From assembly GCA_002733645.1 (NCBI GenBank), contig NVWL01000003.1, positions 1-64,000 on the forward strand: a stretch of DNA of 64,000 bases, given 5' to 3'. The notes under the pieces were generated by a model. The model worked only from the letters and a program-made list of their open reading frames with translations, was not told where the DNA came from and searched no databases. This DNA comes from Oceanobacter sp. Its GTDB lineage: Bacteria; Pseudomonadota; Gammaproteobacteria; Pseudomonadales; Oceanobacteraceae. Positions 9,178 through 17,924 of this stretch are shown piece by piece; positions within the stretch are counted from its first letter, which is position 1; each line of letters starts with the position of its first letter. A program made the translations under genes and the position numbers.

Positions 9178-10095
9178 GTGGGAAAGGGTGTGAAAAATCT
9201 GATCGGCTATCTAATGATATTAGTCATTCATTTAATGAGTTATGTGTCTTTATCCGCGGCACAGCGGGTAGGACGAGGGATCGGTTGGTTGATGTGGATA
9301 CGCCGAACTCGCGGCCGCGAGGTCGCTCGTGTCAATTTGTCGCTGTGTTACCCCGATCAAACCGACGCTGAGCGCTCAGACATGATTCACGAAACACTAT
9401 TACAAAACGGCATGACAGGCGCTGAAATGGGGCCTATGTGGGGCTACTCGCAGGAAAAGCTGCTAGGCATGATCCGCACCATTCATAATGAACATCTATA
9501 CGACGACGTTATCAATGCATCGGAAGGTGTGTTGCTGATGGTGCCACATTTGGGCAACTGGGAAATCATAAGCACCTACGCCGCGCACAAAAGTAAAATC
9601 ACCGCGATGTATCGCCCGGCCAAAATCAAACCTTTTAATGACTGGATGGTGAAGCGTCGAAGCGCGGTCGGTGCCAATATGGTGGCCACAAATGGGGAAG
9701 GTGTACGCGCCTTGTTTGATATCCTTAAACGCGGTGAAGTGGTTGGTTTTTTACCCGATCAGGAGCCAAAACGTGAGCGCGGTGTGTTTGCTCCGTTTAT
9801 GGGCGTTGATACGCTGACGCCAACCTTGCCTCAACAGCTTATTCAGGAAACTGGTTGTAAGGTGATTTTTGCCTTTTCTGAGCGTCTACCGAATAACCAA
9901 GGCTTCGATCTTCATTTTGTTAGCCCAGAAGAGGATCAGTTTTCAACCGACCCTCTCGTTGCAGCAACCGCGATGAACCGTGCTATCGCCACTTGTGTCA
10001 GCACATGTCCGGCGCAATACCAGTGGACCTACAAACGCTTTAAACGCGGGCAAGAAGGCGTGAAGAACCCGTATAAAGTTGCTAATGTGCCTTAG
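9178..10095 (+). CDS. Lipid A biosynthesis lauroyl/myristoyl acyltransferase (LpxL/HtrB family)
   Basis: Inner-membrane enzyme that adds a secondary acyl chain to the lipid A precursor from acyl-ACP. The family motif HxxxxE/D is present as HLGNWE, with the later YRPAK and FLPDQ blocks and one N-terminal membrane anchor. I choose GTG 9178 (305 residues) because GGAGG lies seven bases upstream and the length fits LpxL; an upstream GTG at 9073 lacks such a site. Monocistronic. LpxL versus LpxM cannot be told from sequence alone. Confidence 0.9.
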   Translation: MGKGVKNLIGYLMILVIHLMSYVSLSAAQRVGRGIGWLMWIRRTRGREVARVNLSLCYPDQTDAERSDMIHETLLQNGMTGAEMGPMWGYSQEKLLGMIRTIHNEHLYDDVINASEGVLLMVPHLGNWEIISTYAAHKSKITAMYRPAKIKPFNDWMVKRRSAVGANMVATNGEGVRALFDILKRGEVVGFLPDQEPKRERGVFAPFMGVDTLTPTLPQQLIQETGCKVIFAFSERLPNNQGFDLHFVSPEEDQFSTDPLVAATAMNRAIATCVSTCPAQYQWTYKRFKRGQEGVKNPYKVANVP

Positions 10096-10098
10096 TAA

Positions 10099-10680
10099 TT
10101 ATTTAAAACGCTGCGCGATTAGGTGGTCGAGACTGGTATAGCGACCACCGCCAGTAAAGAACAGCGACAGCAACATGACAAAATACGTGGCGGCAAATTC
10201 AATTCCGTTATTAAGCACGACTAACGAACCACGCCCGGTTAACCACTCATAATTACCGTGTTCTTGCAGAATTTCTTTGGCGCGACTTAAACGCTCCGCC
10301 GATTCCAGCACTTGTTCATTTGCCAACCAACTGCTGCTATCAGCAATGGCCAGCCAACCATTCCCCCAATGCACACTGAATGCCGCGACCAGCATGGTAG
10401 CCATTAACGGGATACTCACCCAACGAACCGCTAAGCCAATCACCAATAAGGCGCCACCAATCAGCTCAGTACCTGCTGCTAATATGACCATCAATTCTGG
10501 AAAAGGTAATCCAAGCCCCCAATCCGCATTGCCAAACCACGCAACCGTACTGTCAAACGATTGGAATTTATTCCAACCGGCTTGCATCATGATTGGCGCT
10601 AAATACAAACGCATCAGTAGTGGGGCGATACCATCAGCGAACTGAATGCGCTGAATAACAGCCTGAATATGGGAGATCAT
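10099..10680 (-). CDS. DoxX-family membrane protein, HvfX-like
   Basis: A 193-residue DoxX-family protein with four predicted membrane helices (for example GNADWGLGLPFPELMVILAAG in the first half). DoxX proteins next to EGKCG-peptide genes are named HvfX and are thought to assist maturation or handling of the copper-binding peptide in the membrane; the biochemical role is unclear. It is the last gene of the sigma / anti-sigma / hvfA unit, separated from hvfA by 135 bp that contain a strong hairpin. Possible alternative: a general quinone-linked DoxX unrelated to the peptide. Confidence 0.85.
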   Translation of the reverse strand: MISHIQAVIQRIQFADGIAPLLMRLYLAPIMMQAGWNKFQSFDSTVAWFGNADWGLGLPFPELMVILAAGTELIGGALLVIGLAVRWVSIPLMATMLVAAFSVHWGNGWLAIADSSSWLANEQVLESAERLSRAKEILQEHGNYEWLTGRGSLVVLNNGIEFAATYFVMLLSLFFTGGGRYTSLDHLIAQRFK

Positions 10681-10743
10681 AAAAAATCCTTATCGGCTTG
10701 ATGCCAAGAGGCGAAAGAAAGGTTTCAAAGGTCAATCAGGTAA

Positions 10744-10774
10744 CTTCTGTGACGCAGGGGGTGCCTCACAGAAG
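10744..10774 (-). other. Intercistronic hairpin between hvfA-like gene and doxX
   Basis: Perfect nine-base stem CTTCTGTGA / TCACAGAAG with a 13-base loop. There is no T run on the minus strand, so it is more likely an RNA-stabilising or attenuating hairpin that makes the precursor more abundant than the DoxX protein than a full terminator. Confidence 0.6.
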
Positions 10775-10815
10775 CCCTTAGGAAGTAAGCGCTGAAATGC
10801 GCCCGCTAAAATAAA

Positions 10816-11148
10816 TTAGCTTTTACCGCCACACTTGCCTTCGCCGCATTTACCTTCAGCGTCTTTCTTTTTAGAGTCGGCTTTCTTTTCGCCACACTTG
10901 CCTTCGCCACACTTACCTTCAGACTCGGCTTTCTTTTCGCCACACTTGCCTTCACCGCATTTGCCTTCAGACTCAGCTTTCTTTTCGCCGCACTTACCTT
11001 CACCACATTTGCCTTCAGCGTGATGACCTGAAACTTGATAACCAGAGCTAAGCGCTTCAGATGCAAATGGGTTTTCTGCAGCGTTAGCCGTTACAGAAGC
11101 AGCGCTCAACAACATTGCTGCTGATAAAGTTGTCATAGTCTTATTCAT
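10816..11148 (-). CDS. hvfA: HvfA-type EGKCG-repeat metallophore precursor (bufferin-like RiPP)
   Basis: A 110-residue secreted peptide precursor. Residues 1-23 are a signal peptide (cleavage after ANA). The rest carries eight EGKCG motifs in four tandem pairs (45-54, 61-70, 77-86, 98-107) separated by EKKAES-type linkers; every cysteine lies in such a motif. In the known HvfA family an MNIO enzyme (HvfB, DUF692) with HvfC converts these cysteines to oxazolone/thioamide groups that bind copper. No hvfB or hvfC gene is present here. The ATG at 11148 follows GAGAG at good distance and gives the signal peptide directly; longer starts are not credible. The gene sits downstream of an ECF sigma / anti-sigma pair. 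Confidence 0.85.
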   Translation of the reverse strand: MNKTMTTLSAAMLLSAASVTANAAENPFASEALSSGYQVSGHHAEGKCGEGKCGEKKAESEGKCGEGKCGEKKAESEGKCGEGKCGEKKADSKKKDAEGKCGEGKCGGKS

Positions 11149-11275
11149 AATCATCTCTCTTTTTAGGTTGGTCTTATTTAAAGTTACACACAGTGCAGCT
11201 AATTGGCCGCAAAATGTGGCCGCTATTAAGTCAGTCGACCTTAGCAGCGGATTCTTACAACTTAGGCGAAAATAA

Positions 11276-11476
11276 TTATTTATCCTCACTTTTTTTCTGC
11301 TTTTTTGACTCCGGAGCACTACGAACCAGTTCGCGTAAGCTAACGACCTGGCGGCCAAATTGGCGGCACCCGGAACACATCGCAGTATGCATCGTAAGGC
11401 TAGTTTTTTCACTTAACGATAACGCACGCTCCTGACGTTCAGACAGTAAACGGGTTGCTTGCTCACAACTCAACAT
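11276..11476 (-). CDS. Small zinc-finger anti-sigma factor (ZAS type)
   Basis: A 66-residue protein with the H-x3-C-x2-C motif of ZAS anti-sigma factors (His30, Cys34, Cys37) plus Cys4, which together can hold zinc. There is no membrane segment, so it is a soluble anti-sigma factor, probably releasing its sigma when metal or oxidant disturbs the zinc site. It starts three bases after the stop of the ECF sigma gene, so the two are translationally coupled. Confidence 0.85.
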   Translation of the reverse strand: MLSCEQATRLLSERQERALSLSEKTSLTMHTAMCSGCRQFGRQVVSLRELVRSAPESKKQKKSEDK

Positions 11477-11479
11477 AAA

Positions 11480-12127
11480 TTACCCTCGGCCAAACCAGTT
11501 TTCTGACAAGCAATCACGTAATTTAAGGCGCGCTCGGTACAGCAGTACATGCAGATTACTGGTGGATAGTTCCAATGATGCACATATCTCTGCGGACTCT
11601 AGTTCAATAAACTCGCGCATCATAAACACCCGTGCCTGCTCTGCTGGTAAGTGCTCTAAACACACATCAAACACACGCCAAAAGTCAGATTTATCGGCCA
11701 ACTCTTGAGTGTTCCCCCAACGCCGTGGGGTAACGCCTGCACGCCAGTGTCCGCTGTCATCAAAGAATTCGTCGTCGTTCTGGCTGCAAGTCTTACACTC
11801 TTCTCGCACTGGTTCTCGATAGCGGCTGCGTAATACATCCGCAATCTTATGTTTCAATATCGCAAAGACCCAAGTTTTCAAGCTGGCACTGCGAGTAAAT
11901 GAATCGGCATTACGGAGCGCACCCGCTAACGCCTCTTGCACCGCGTCTTCCGCTAGGTGCGGATCATCTAACTGTAATCGAGCGAAGTTCAGCATTTGGG
12001 AACGTAAATTAGCGATTTCTTGATCAGACAAGGTGCCGGCATTCGTCATCGGTTCAGTACCAGACTCGTCATTTAAGGGGGAGGTCGAAAGAATGTCAGC
12101 AGACATAGCGGAGCGTCCGGATTGCAT
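11480..12127 (-). CDS. ECF-type RNA polymerase sigma factor
   Basis: A 215-residue group IV sigma factor. Region 2 (HLAEDAVQEALAGAL, then LKTWVFAILKHKIADVLRS) is near residues 55-105 and region 4 (LPAEQARVFMMREF... ELSTSNLHVLLYRARLKLR) near 155-207. The linker contains a CxxC pair (EECKTCSQ). It heads a unit with a ZAS anti-sigma and the hvfA-like gene, which suggests it responds to copper or oxidative stress and controls the metallophore; that is inferred from similar loci. Start may be ATG 12127 or 12106; neither has a clear ribosome site. Confidence 0.88.
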   Translation of the reverse strand: MQSGRSAMSADILSTSPLNDESGTEPMTNAGTLSDQEIANLRSQMLNFARLQLDDPHLAEDAVQEALAGALRNADSFTRSASLKTWVFAILKHKIADVLRSRYREPVREECKTCSQNDDEFFDDSGHWRAGVTPRRWGNTQELADKSDFWRVFDVCLEHLPAEQARVFMMREFIELESAEICASLELSTSNLHVLLYRARLKLRDCLSENWFGRG

Positions 12128-12207
12128 AAACCCAAACTATAACAGCAGAACCACCACCGTAATGACAAGAATAGTCAGCACGGAAGTCGCTCTGTGTATT
12201 TATAAGA

Positions 12208-13059
12208 TTAACGCAAAAGAAGAAGCGGTACACTTGTATGGCTGACCATATTGCGTGTATGTGATCCTAAAAAGAACTGTCGAATACGTGAGTGGCCATA
12301 AGCCCCCATCACAATCATATTGATGCTATTTTTGTGCTGGTATGCCAGCAACTGAGATTGAACATCGCCGCTTAAATACGCCACGGTTACCTCGAAACCT
12401 TCCTCACGAAGTTGTCCCGCCGCCTGTTCAAGCTGTGCTTTATGCGCCTCATCGTCGTGATTTACCATAACCAAGTGACATGGCAGACCACGCAGTAACG
12501 GGCTATTGCCATAAGACGCCAGTGCGCGTTGAGCTGGCTCGCTGCCATCATAAGCGACCATAAATGAAGTTGGCCGCACAAATTCACCAGCCGTTACCAG
12601 CACTGGGCATTTCACCGTACGCAATACCGTTTCTAAATGGCTACCCACCGCGTTGTCAGAAGGAACTGAGTGATCGTCGCCTTGTCGCCCCATCACGAGA
12701 ACACGAATCTCTTCTTCAAGTTCTGCCACAGCCCGCGCTAAACGCCCATGGCGTTGCAGTGTTGAGACCTCGGTAACGCCAGCATTATGGGCACAGTCTT
12801 TCGCCGCTTCCAACATCAGGTGTCCGCTTTCGATGGCCAGCTTATTGCGCTGAGCATCCAACTCGGACAATTGAGCGAGTAAATGCTCGCGACTGCCCAA
12901 GCCGATACTGCCGGACAAATCCGCCTCTCGCCCCGCTGGCTTTTCAAGCACATGAAGCAGACACAAAGGCTTCTCAAGTTGTTGGCTGACCCAGCTCGCA
13001 GCAGCACACACGGCTGTCGTCCCGTTCGATCCATCAATACAGGCGGTAATCTGATTCAT
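12208..13059 (-). CDS. Universal stress protein, tandem UspA domains
   Basis: 283 residues with two UspA folds. The C-terminal copy keeps the nucleotide-binding signature (GAYGHSRIRQFFLGS, about residues 250-265); the N-terminal copy has a more degenerate version (VMGRQGDD). It follows the SulP transporter gene on the same strand, a pairing seen in many marine bacteria, where the Usp is thought to modulate transport or stress response. The intergenic space holds a hairpin at 13080-13111. Confidence 0.92.
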   Translation of the reverse strand: MNQITACIDGSNGTTAVCAAASWVSQQLEKPLCLLHVLEKPAGREADLSGSIGLGSREHLLAQLSELDAQRNKLAIESGHLMLEAAKDCAHNAGVTEVSTLQRHGRLARAVAELEEEIRVLVMGRQGDDHSVPSDNAVGSHLETVLRTVKCPVLVTAGEFVRPTSFMVAYDGSEPAQRALASYGNSPLLRGLPCHLVMVNHDDEAHKAQLEQAAGQLREEGFEVTVAYLSGDVQSQLLAYQHKNSINMIVMGAYGHSRIRQFFLGSHTRNMVSHTSVPLLLLR

Positions 13060-13079
13060 AATTTCATCCCTATACCAAC

Positions 13080-13111
13080 ACAGGTGTCACCGCGTTGCGC
13101 GAAACACCTGT
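13080..13111 (-). other. Intercistronic hairpin between sulP and usp
   Basis: Eight-base stem ACAGGTGT / ACACCTGT with a 16-base loop lies between the SulP stop and the Usp start. No T run follows, so it is probably an mRNA-processing or stability element in the two-gene unit. Confidence 0.5.
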
Positions 13112-13120
13112 TTCTATTTA

Positions 13121-14608
13121 CTAATGGCCACCCATTAATTTTTCGATTTCTTCAGGCTTATCATGTACCCCGAAACGATCGACAATGGTTGAGCTCGCTT
13201 CATTTAAACCAATGAGCTCTACTTCAGCACCTTCGCGGCGGAACTTCAATACCACCCTATCCAGTGCTGATACTGCCGTAATATCCCAGAAGTGCGCCTG
13301 AGACAGGTCAATAGTCACGCGAGTAACCGCTTCGCGGAAATCAAACGACTTCGAAAACGCATCCGATGAAGCAAAAAACACTTGGCCAATCACATGATAG
13401 CTACGCTCGCCTTCAGCAGTTTGTTCGTTTTTAACCACCATAAAACGGCCAATTTTGTTGGCAAAAAATAGTGACGCCAACAACACACCAATCAGTACAC
13501 CGAGCGCCAAATTGTGGGTCGCCACCACCACGGATACCGTAGTGAGCATCACGACATTGGTGGAAACTGGGTGCTTCTTCAGATTAACAATCGAATCCCA
13601 AGAGAAGGTACCAATCGACACCATAATCATCACAGCAACAAGCGCAGCCATCGGAATCTGACCAATCCATTCATCTAAGAACACCACCATGATCAACAGG
13701 AAGAACCCCGCAACAAAGGTGGATAAGCGCCCACGACCACCGGATTTAACATTAATGATCGACTGCCCGATCATGGCACACCCCGCCATACCACCCAGTA
13801 AAGACGAACCGATATTAGCGACACCCTGCCCCTTACATTCGCGGTTCTTATTACTGTCAGTGTCGGTTAGCTCATCAACAATGGTCGCCGTCATCATGGA
13901 CTCAAGCAGACCTACCGCCGCTAAGGCCGCCGAGTAAGGCAAAATAATCCAAAGGGTTTCTAGCGTTAGAGGCACATCCGGCCATAAGAAAATAGGCAAG
14001 GTATCTGGCAGTTCGCCCATGTCAGCCACGGTACGCACATCAATACCGTAAAACATCGCCACAGCAGTTATTACAACGATACATACCAAGGGCGAAGGCA
14101 ACCAGCTGCCGACTTTCGGCACATAAGGGAATAAATAAATGATCCCCAAACCCGCCGCCGTCATGGCATACACATGCCAGGTCACATTGGTCAGCTCAGG
14201 AAGCTGCGCCATAAAGATCAGGATCGCCAGCGCGTTGACAAAGCCAGTCACCACCGACTTCGACACAAACCGCATCAAGTCACCCAGTTTGAGAAAACCT
14301 GCTGCTATTTGAATGAAGCCACAAAGCAGCGAGGCTGCTAGCAAATACTCAAGGCCGTGATCCTTAACCAAAGTCACCATCAACAGAGCCATAGCACCCG
14401 TTGCTGCTGAGATCATGCCCGGTCGACCACCCACAAACGAGATAATCACAGCAATACAGAACGACGCGTACAGACCCACTTTAGGATCAACACCCGCGAT
14501 AATAGAGAAGGCAATCGCCTCAGGAATAAGAGCCAGCGCCACAACCGTGCCCGCCAGCAAGTCACCACGAATGTTAGATAACCAATCGCGTTTGAGTGTA
14601 TTCAGCAT
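13121..14608 (-). CDS. SulP-family anion transporter with STAS domain
   Basis: A 495-residue SulP/SLC26 permease. The N-terminal signature ([19 protein letters not shown]) and about 10-12 membrane helices fill residues 10-380, followed by a cytoplasmic STAS domain (about 400-490, with ATHNLALG preceding it in the membrane part). Family members carry sulfate, bicarbonate or other anions, often with sodium. BicA-like bicarbonate uptake is possible but the substrate cannot be read here. First gene of a unit with the universal stress protein. Confidence 0.92.
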   Translation of the reverse strand: MLNTLKRDWLSNIRGDLLAGTVVALALIPEAIAFSIIAGVDPKVGLYASFCIAVIISFVGGRPGMISAATGAMALLMVTLVKDHGLEYLLAASLLCGFIQIAAGFLKLGDLMRFVSKSVVTGFVNALAILIFMAQLPELTNVTWHVYAMTAAGLGIIYLFPYVPKVGSWLPSPLVCIVVITAVAMFYGIDVRTVADMGELPDTLPIFLWPDVPLTLETLWIILPYSAALAAVGLLESMMTATIVDELTDTDSNKNRECKGQGVANIGSSLLGGMAGCAMIGQSIINVKSGGRGRLSTFVAGFFLLIMVVFLDEWIGQIPMAALVAVMIMVSIGTFSWDSIVNLKKHPVSTNVVMLTTVSVVVATHNLALGVLIGVLLASLFFANKIGRFMVVKNEQTAEGERSYHVIGQVFFASSDAFSKSFDFREAVTRVTIDLSQAHFWDITAVSALDRVVLKFRREGAEVELIGLNEASSTIVDRFGVHDKPEEIEKLMGGH

Positions 14609-14799
14609 AAATCGCCCACTTCGTATGAACCATCACCCAGAGAATCCGGGTGGAAAGAGCGGCATTGTACAGGGCTTAACCAATGGGGCAACTTGAGTGC
14701 GATATAAGACCTATAAGCATCCACCTGTCTTTATAAGGGTGATACTCTTTGGGCATCTTTATCAAACAACCTAGATTCATATTTCAAAGGATGAAAACC

Positions 14800-15927
14800 G
14801 TGTCAGTCAGCAGAGTTATGATTTTGGGTGGTTATGGTAATTTTGGTAAACGTATCGCAGAAGCGCTAAGCAACATTACCGACATTACGCTGCTCATTGC
14901 AGGACGGAATCCAATCAAAGCGAATGAACTTTGTAATGCACTTAATCAGCAACCTGCTGATTGCGTCCCGGCAGAAATAGACATATATCAAGATGACTTT
15001 GCTAATCAACTACTATCGCTACACGTTGATTTGGTTATTCATACCGGGGGGCCATTCCAAGGGCAAGACTATCGGGTTCCCGAAGCTTGCATCAAAGCAG
15101 GCAGCCATTACATAGATCTTGCGGATGATCGCCGATTTGTATGTGATATCGGCTCGTTATCGAAGAGTGCGAAAGAAAAGGGCGTTCTTGTAGTTTCTGG
15201 AGCTAGCTCTGTGCCGGGCTTGTCATCCGTTGTGATTGATCAATGCGCCGCTAGATTTAAGCAGTTAGATGTTATCGATTTTGCCATCGCTCCGGGCAAC
15301 AAGGCCGAGCGTGGAGAGGCCACTATTCGGGGGATACTCTCTTACACAGGTCATCCGTTCCCTATTTACCAGCAAGGCCGCTGGATAAATACCTATGGCT
15401 GGATGTCACCAAGGCGTTTGAATTTTGGCAGTTCTGTCGGCAAGCGCTGGTTGGCGGATATTGATATCCCCGATCTTGAGCTATTTCCTGAGCGCTACCC
15501 CTCCGTTCAATCTGTAAATTTTCAAGCGGGACTAGAACTGCCCCTTCTGCATTTAGGCATGGTTGGTATGGCTGCGGTTACTCGTTTCAAACTGATTAAA
15601 AACTGGTCCAAGTGGACACCACTGATTTATCGCAGTAGTGAGTGGTTTAAGTACTTTGGGACAGATATTGGCGGTATGCTGATCCGCCTTACGGGTAAAG
15701 CGCAAGATGGTAAACCGCTATCATTAAAGTGGTTGCTCACTGCAGAAAATGGTATAGGGCCATATATTCCAACACTCTCAACCATCATTTTAGCGAAGAA
15801 AATAATTGCCGGAGAAATAACACAAACAGGAGCAACACCTTGTTTAGGTATGTATTCATTAAAAGAGTTTGACCGAGAGGCTTCTCCTTTAGGTATATTT
15901 CATCATTTAGAAGAACATTATGGATAG
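14800..15927 (+). CDS. Saccharopine dehydrogenase-like NAD(P)-binding protein
   Basis: About 375 residues. The N-terminal Rossmann motif GGYGNFGKRIAEAL and the body match the saccharopine dehydrogenase NADP-binding family (unknown substrate; not necessarily lysine metabolism). I choose GTG 14800, eight bases after AAAGGA; ATG 14791 overlaps that ribosome site and a TTG at 14749 is less likely. It overlaps the next gene by 8 bp. The trio with DUF2269 and a DoxX-like protein recurs in proteobacteria, suggesting a shared membrane redox task. Confidence 0.88.
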   Translation: MSVSRVMILGGYGNFGKRIAEALSNITDITLLIAGRNPIKANELCNALNQQPADCVPAEIDIYQDDFANQLLSLHVDLVIHTGGPFQGQDYRVPEACIKAGSHYIDLADDRRFVCDIGSLSKSAKEKGVLVVSGASSVPGLSSVVIDQCAARFKQLDVIDFAIAPGNKAERGEATIRGILSYTGHPFPIYQQGRWINTYGWMSPRRLNFGSSVGKRWLADIDIPDLELFPERYPSVQSVNFQAGLELPLLHLGMVGMAAVTRFKLIKNWSKWTPLIYRSSEWFKYFGTDIGGMLIRLTGKAQDGKPLSLKWLLTAENGIGPYIPTLSTIILAKKIIAGEITQTGATPCLGMYSLKEFDREASPLGIFHHLEEHYG

Positions 15928-16384
15928 CTATTTTTTACTCAAATTCATCCACATACTTAGCGCAACTGTGCTTACCGGTACGGGAATTGGTATCGCATTT
16001 TTTATGTGGATGGTATGTCGTTCTAACAATGCTCAAGCAATTAAAGTAGTCGCACGACTGGTGATATTGGCTGACTGGATTTTTACCGCACCAGCAGTGG
16101 TTGTGCAATTTATCTCTGGCGTACTATTAATGCAGAGACTCGGCTACAGCTATACATCGCCGTGGTTTATTACGGTATTGTCGTTATTTATATTTATTGG
16201 CCTATGCTGGCTGCCTGTTGTGTACATTCAATATCGTTTAAGATCACTCGCACACAATGACAATGTAGAGTCACCAGCATTCTTTAGACTGATGCGATAC
16301 TGGACACTGCTAGGTATCCCTGCATTCAGTAGCATCATCGTTATGTTCTGGCTAATGATATTCAAACCCTTTGCTGTGGCCTAA
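15920..16384 (+). CDS. DUF2269 family membrane protein
   Basis: A 154-residue four-helix membrane protein with the N-terminal pattern LKFIHILSATVLTGTGIGIA typical of DUF2269; the conserved histidine in FIHILSA could ligate a metal or haem, which is conjecture. Translationally coupled to the preceding gene and 6 bp from the next. Function unknown. Confidence 0.85.
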   Translation: MDSYFLLKFIHILSATVLTGTGIGIAFFMWMVCRSNNAQAIKVVARLVILADWIFTAPAVVVQFISGVLLMQRLGYSYTSPWFITVLSLFIFIGLCWLPVVYIQYRLRSLAHNDNVESPAFFRLMRYWTLLGIPAFSSIIVMFWLMIFKPFAVA

Positions 16385-16390
16385 TCACTT

Positions 16391-16786
16391 ATGCACCCAG
16401 TATTATTTATATTTTCGCGATTTAGCCTGAGTTTATTATGGATCACTACAGCTTACGCATCTGTGTTTGGTGACTACAACTTTGGAATTTCTGTTTTAGC
16501 TAATGGAGGTATTACAGGAGGCTTTGCAGACTTAAGCATTTTCGGCGGAGCAGCAGTCGATACGATGATAGGCGTATGGTTATTAACTGGCTGGAAATTA
16601 AAAGAATGCTTAATCGCTCAAGGCATTGTGATTATTATTTATACTGGCTTGCTGACGGTGATTGATTCATCATTTTGGAGCCATCCGTTTGGCCCTCTGA
16701 CCAAAAACATTCCCATCATCGTTTTAATCGCAATTTTATTTGAACAAAATGAGCGGAACATCCAATACAAAAAAGCCCCTCATTGA
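16391..16786 (+). CDS. DoxX-like membrane protein
   Basis: A 131-residue protein with four hydrophobic helices, resembling DoxX-like small membrane proteins (family assignment by topology and the opening LFIFSRFSLSLLWITTAYAS). Third gene of the saccharopine-dehydrogenase-like / DUF2269 cluster. Function unknown. Confidence 0.8.
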   Translation: MHPVLFIFSRFSLSLLWITTAYASVFGDYNFGISVLANGGITGGFADLSIFGGAAVDTMIGVWLLTGWKLKECLIAQGIVIIIYTGLLTVIDSSFWSHPFGPLTKNIPIIVLIAILFEQNERNIQYKKAPH

Positions 16787-16806
16787 AATGTTCGAACAGA
16801 GGGGCA
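16770..16806 (-). terminator. Rho-independent terminator after the DUF6160-like gene
   Basis: GCCCCTC and GAGGGGC pair around a 17-base loop; on the minus strand the stem is followed by six T. It overlaps the end of the convergent DoxX-like gene and lies 35 bp past the minus-strand stop at 16841. Confidence 0.75.
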
Positions 16807-16840
16807 AGCTCACTCAGACTTGGATTAATCAGTAGCTATA

Positions 16841-17695
16841 TCAATGACCATAAATGCGCATTGTACTGTTCTCGATACTCAAATTATCGAGCTTCATTGA
16901 ACCAATTGAAGTTCCACCTAGCTGGATGGCACCCACAGTAATATCAGCATCCATACTCACTAGATCTATCGCCAGGGCGTCACCACCCGCGGCGCGCTCA
17001 CCGTTATAAATATTGGCTTCGATATAAGCGTTGGCGGAAAGTAGGTTAGGGTTGTCATCGTAATCGGAGCGCGTCATACGCATGTCACGAATACCTAAAC
17101 CCAGAAATGGCACGTCAAAATCAAGATCATCAATCCCCATTCGTACTTTTAGGTTTAAACGTTCTTCGCCAAGTACATCATCTTGCCCAATGGTCGCCCA
17201 CATTTGAGTGAATATGCCATCCAGTGCAAAGTTGTCGAGCAAGGTAAGCGTGGTATTGCCGTCCGAGTCTTGTAACTCCCAAGCGCCAGTGGTGATACGA
17301 AAATCCACTGGTGCAGCAAAATTGGTCGGAAATATTTTGATTTGCGCTTCACCGTCGGCGCTGATGTCGAAGTCGATTTTTAATTCATCTAATTTAGTGG
17401 TGGCGTTGATAATAAAGGGGTTTCCGCCGTTTGCGGCATCCATACCCTCTTGAAACAAGTCAACGCGGTTAGTACCACCAATAAAGACTTCATTAACAGA
17501 TAACGAACCTTCATCGGTATAAATAATGGCACCAATATCGATTTCTGTTTCTAATTCAATGGTGACACCCGCTTGGCCCGTGACATTACTCATGCTGGCT
17601 TCATCTAATGACTGAAGATCTGCCAATGCAGCAAGCGGTAGGCTTGAAATAGCAATGCAACTAGCAAAGTTAAGCGCCGATTTTTTTATTTTCAT
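16841..17695 (-). CDS. Secreted DUF6160-like protein
   Basis: About 284 residues with a signal peptide (cleavage near LAALA-D, about residue 26). The mature N-terminus LQSLDEASMSNVTGQAGVTI is the hallmark of DUF6160-type secreted proteins of marine gammaproteobacteria; the rest is beta-rich with many Asp and Asn. Such proteins are found near pilus or surface genes elsewhere but their role is unknown. ATG 17695 is chosen because AAGGA lies eight bases upstream, overlapping the alternative ATG 17704. Confidence 0.8.
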   Translation of the reverse strand: MKIKKSALNFASCIAISSLPLAALADLQSLDEASMSNVTGQAGVTIELETEIDIGAIIYTDEGSLSVNEVFIGGTNRVDLFQEGMDAANGGNPFIINATTKLDELKIDFDISADGEAQIKIFPTNFAAPVDFRITTGAWELQDSDGNTTLTLLDNFALDGIFTQMWATIGQDDVLGEERLNLKVRMGIDDLDFDVPFLGLGIRDMRMTRSDYDDNPNLLSANAYIEANIYNGERAAGGDALAIDLVSMDADITVGAIQLGGTSIGSMKLDNLSIENSTMRIYGH

Positions 17696-17924
17696 GATGT
17701 GCATCCTTACCCATCACAACAGTAAACGTTGCTCGGGTTTTATTATTCTTGTCATTGCTGAAATTCAGCTCTGATAGAAATAATGCGGAAACAATAAAAA
17801 TGAGGATAGTTACTAAAGTAATGAGCTACGCGTTATGGCCCGGAATGATAAAAAGGCATGTATTACAAACGATCAGAAGTGCCCATGCACATTATGGATG
17901 AACACTTTAGTTAGATGCTCAGGA

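Noticed and set aside
10806-11066. Alternative frame rich in Lys and Val across the EGKCG repeats
   Set aside because: It is a shadow of the repeated hvfA-like gene in another frame; the signal peptide and ribosome site belong to the frame ending at 10816.
14749-14800. TTG 14749 as start of the saccharopine-dehydrogenase-like gene
   Set aside because: A better ribosome site precedes GTG 14800, and the Rossmann motif starts shortly after it.
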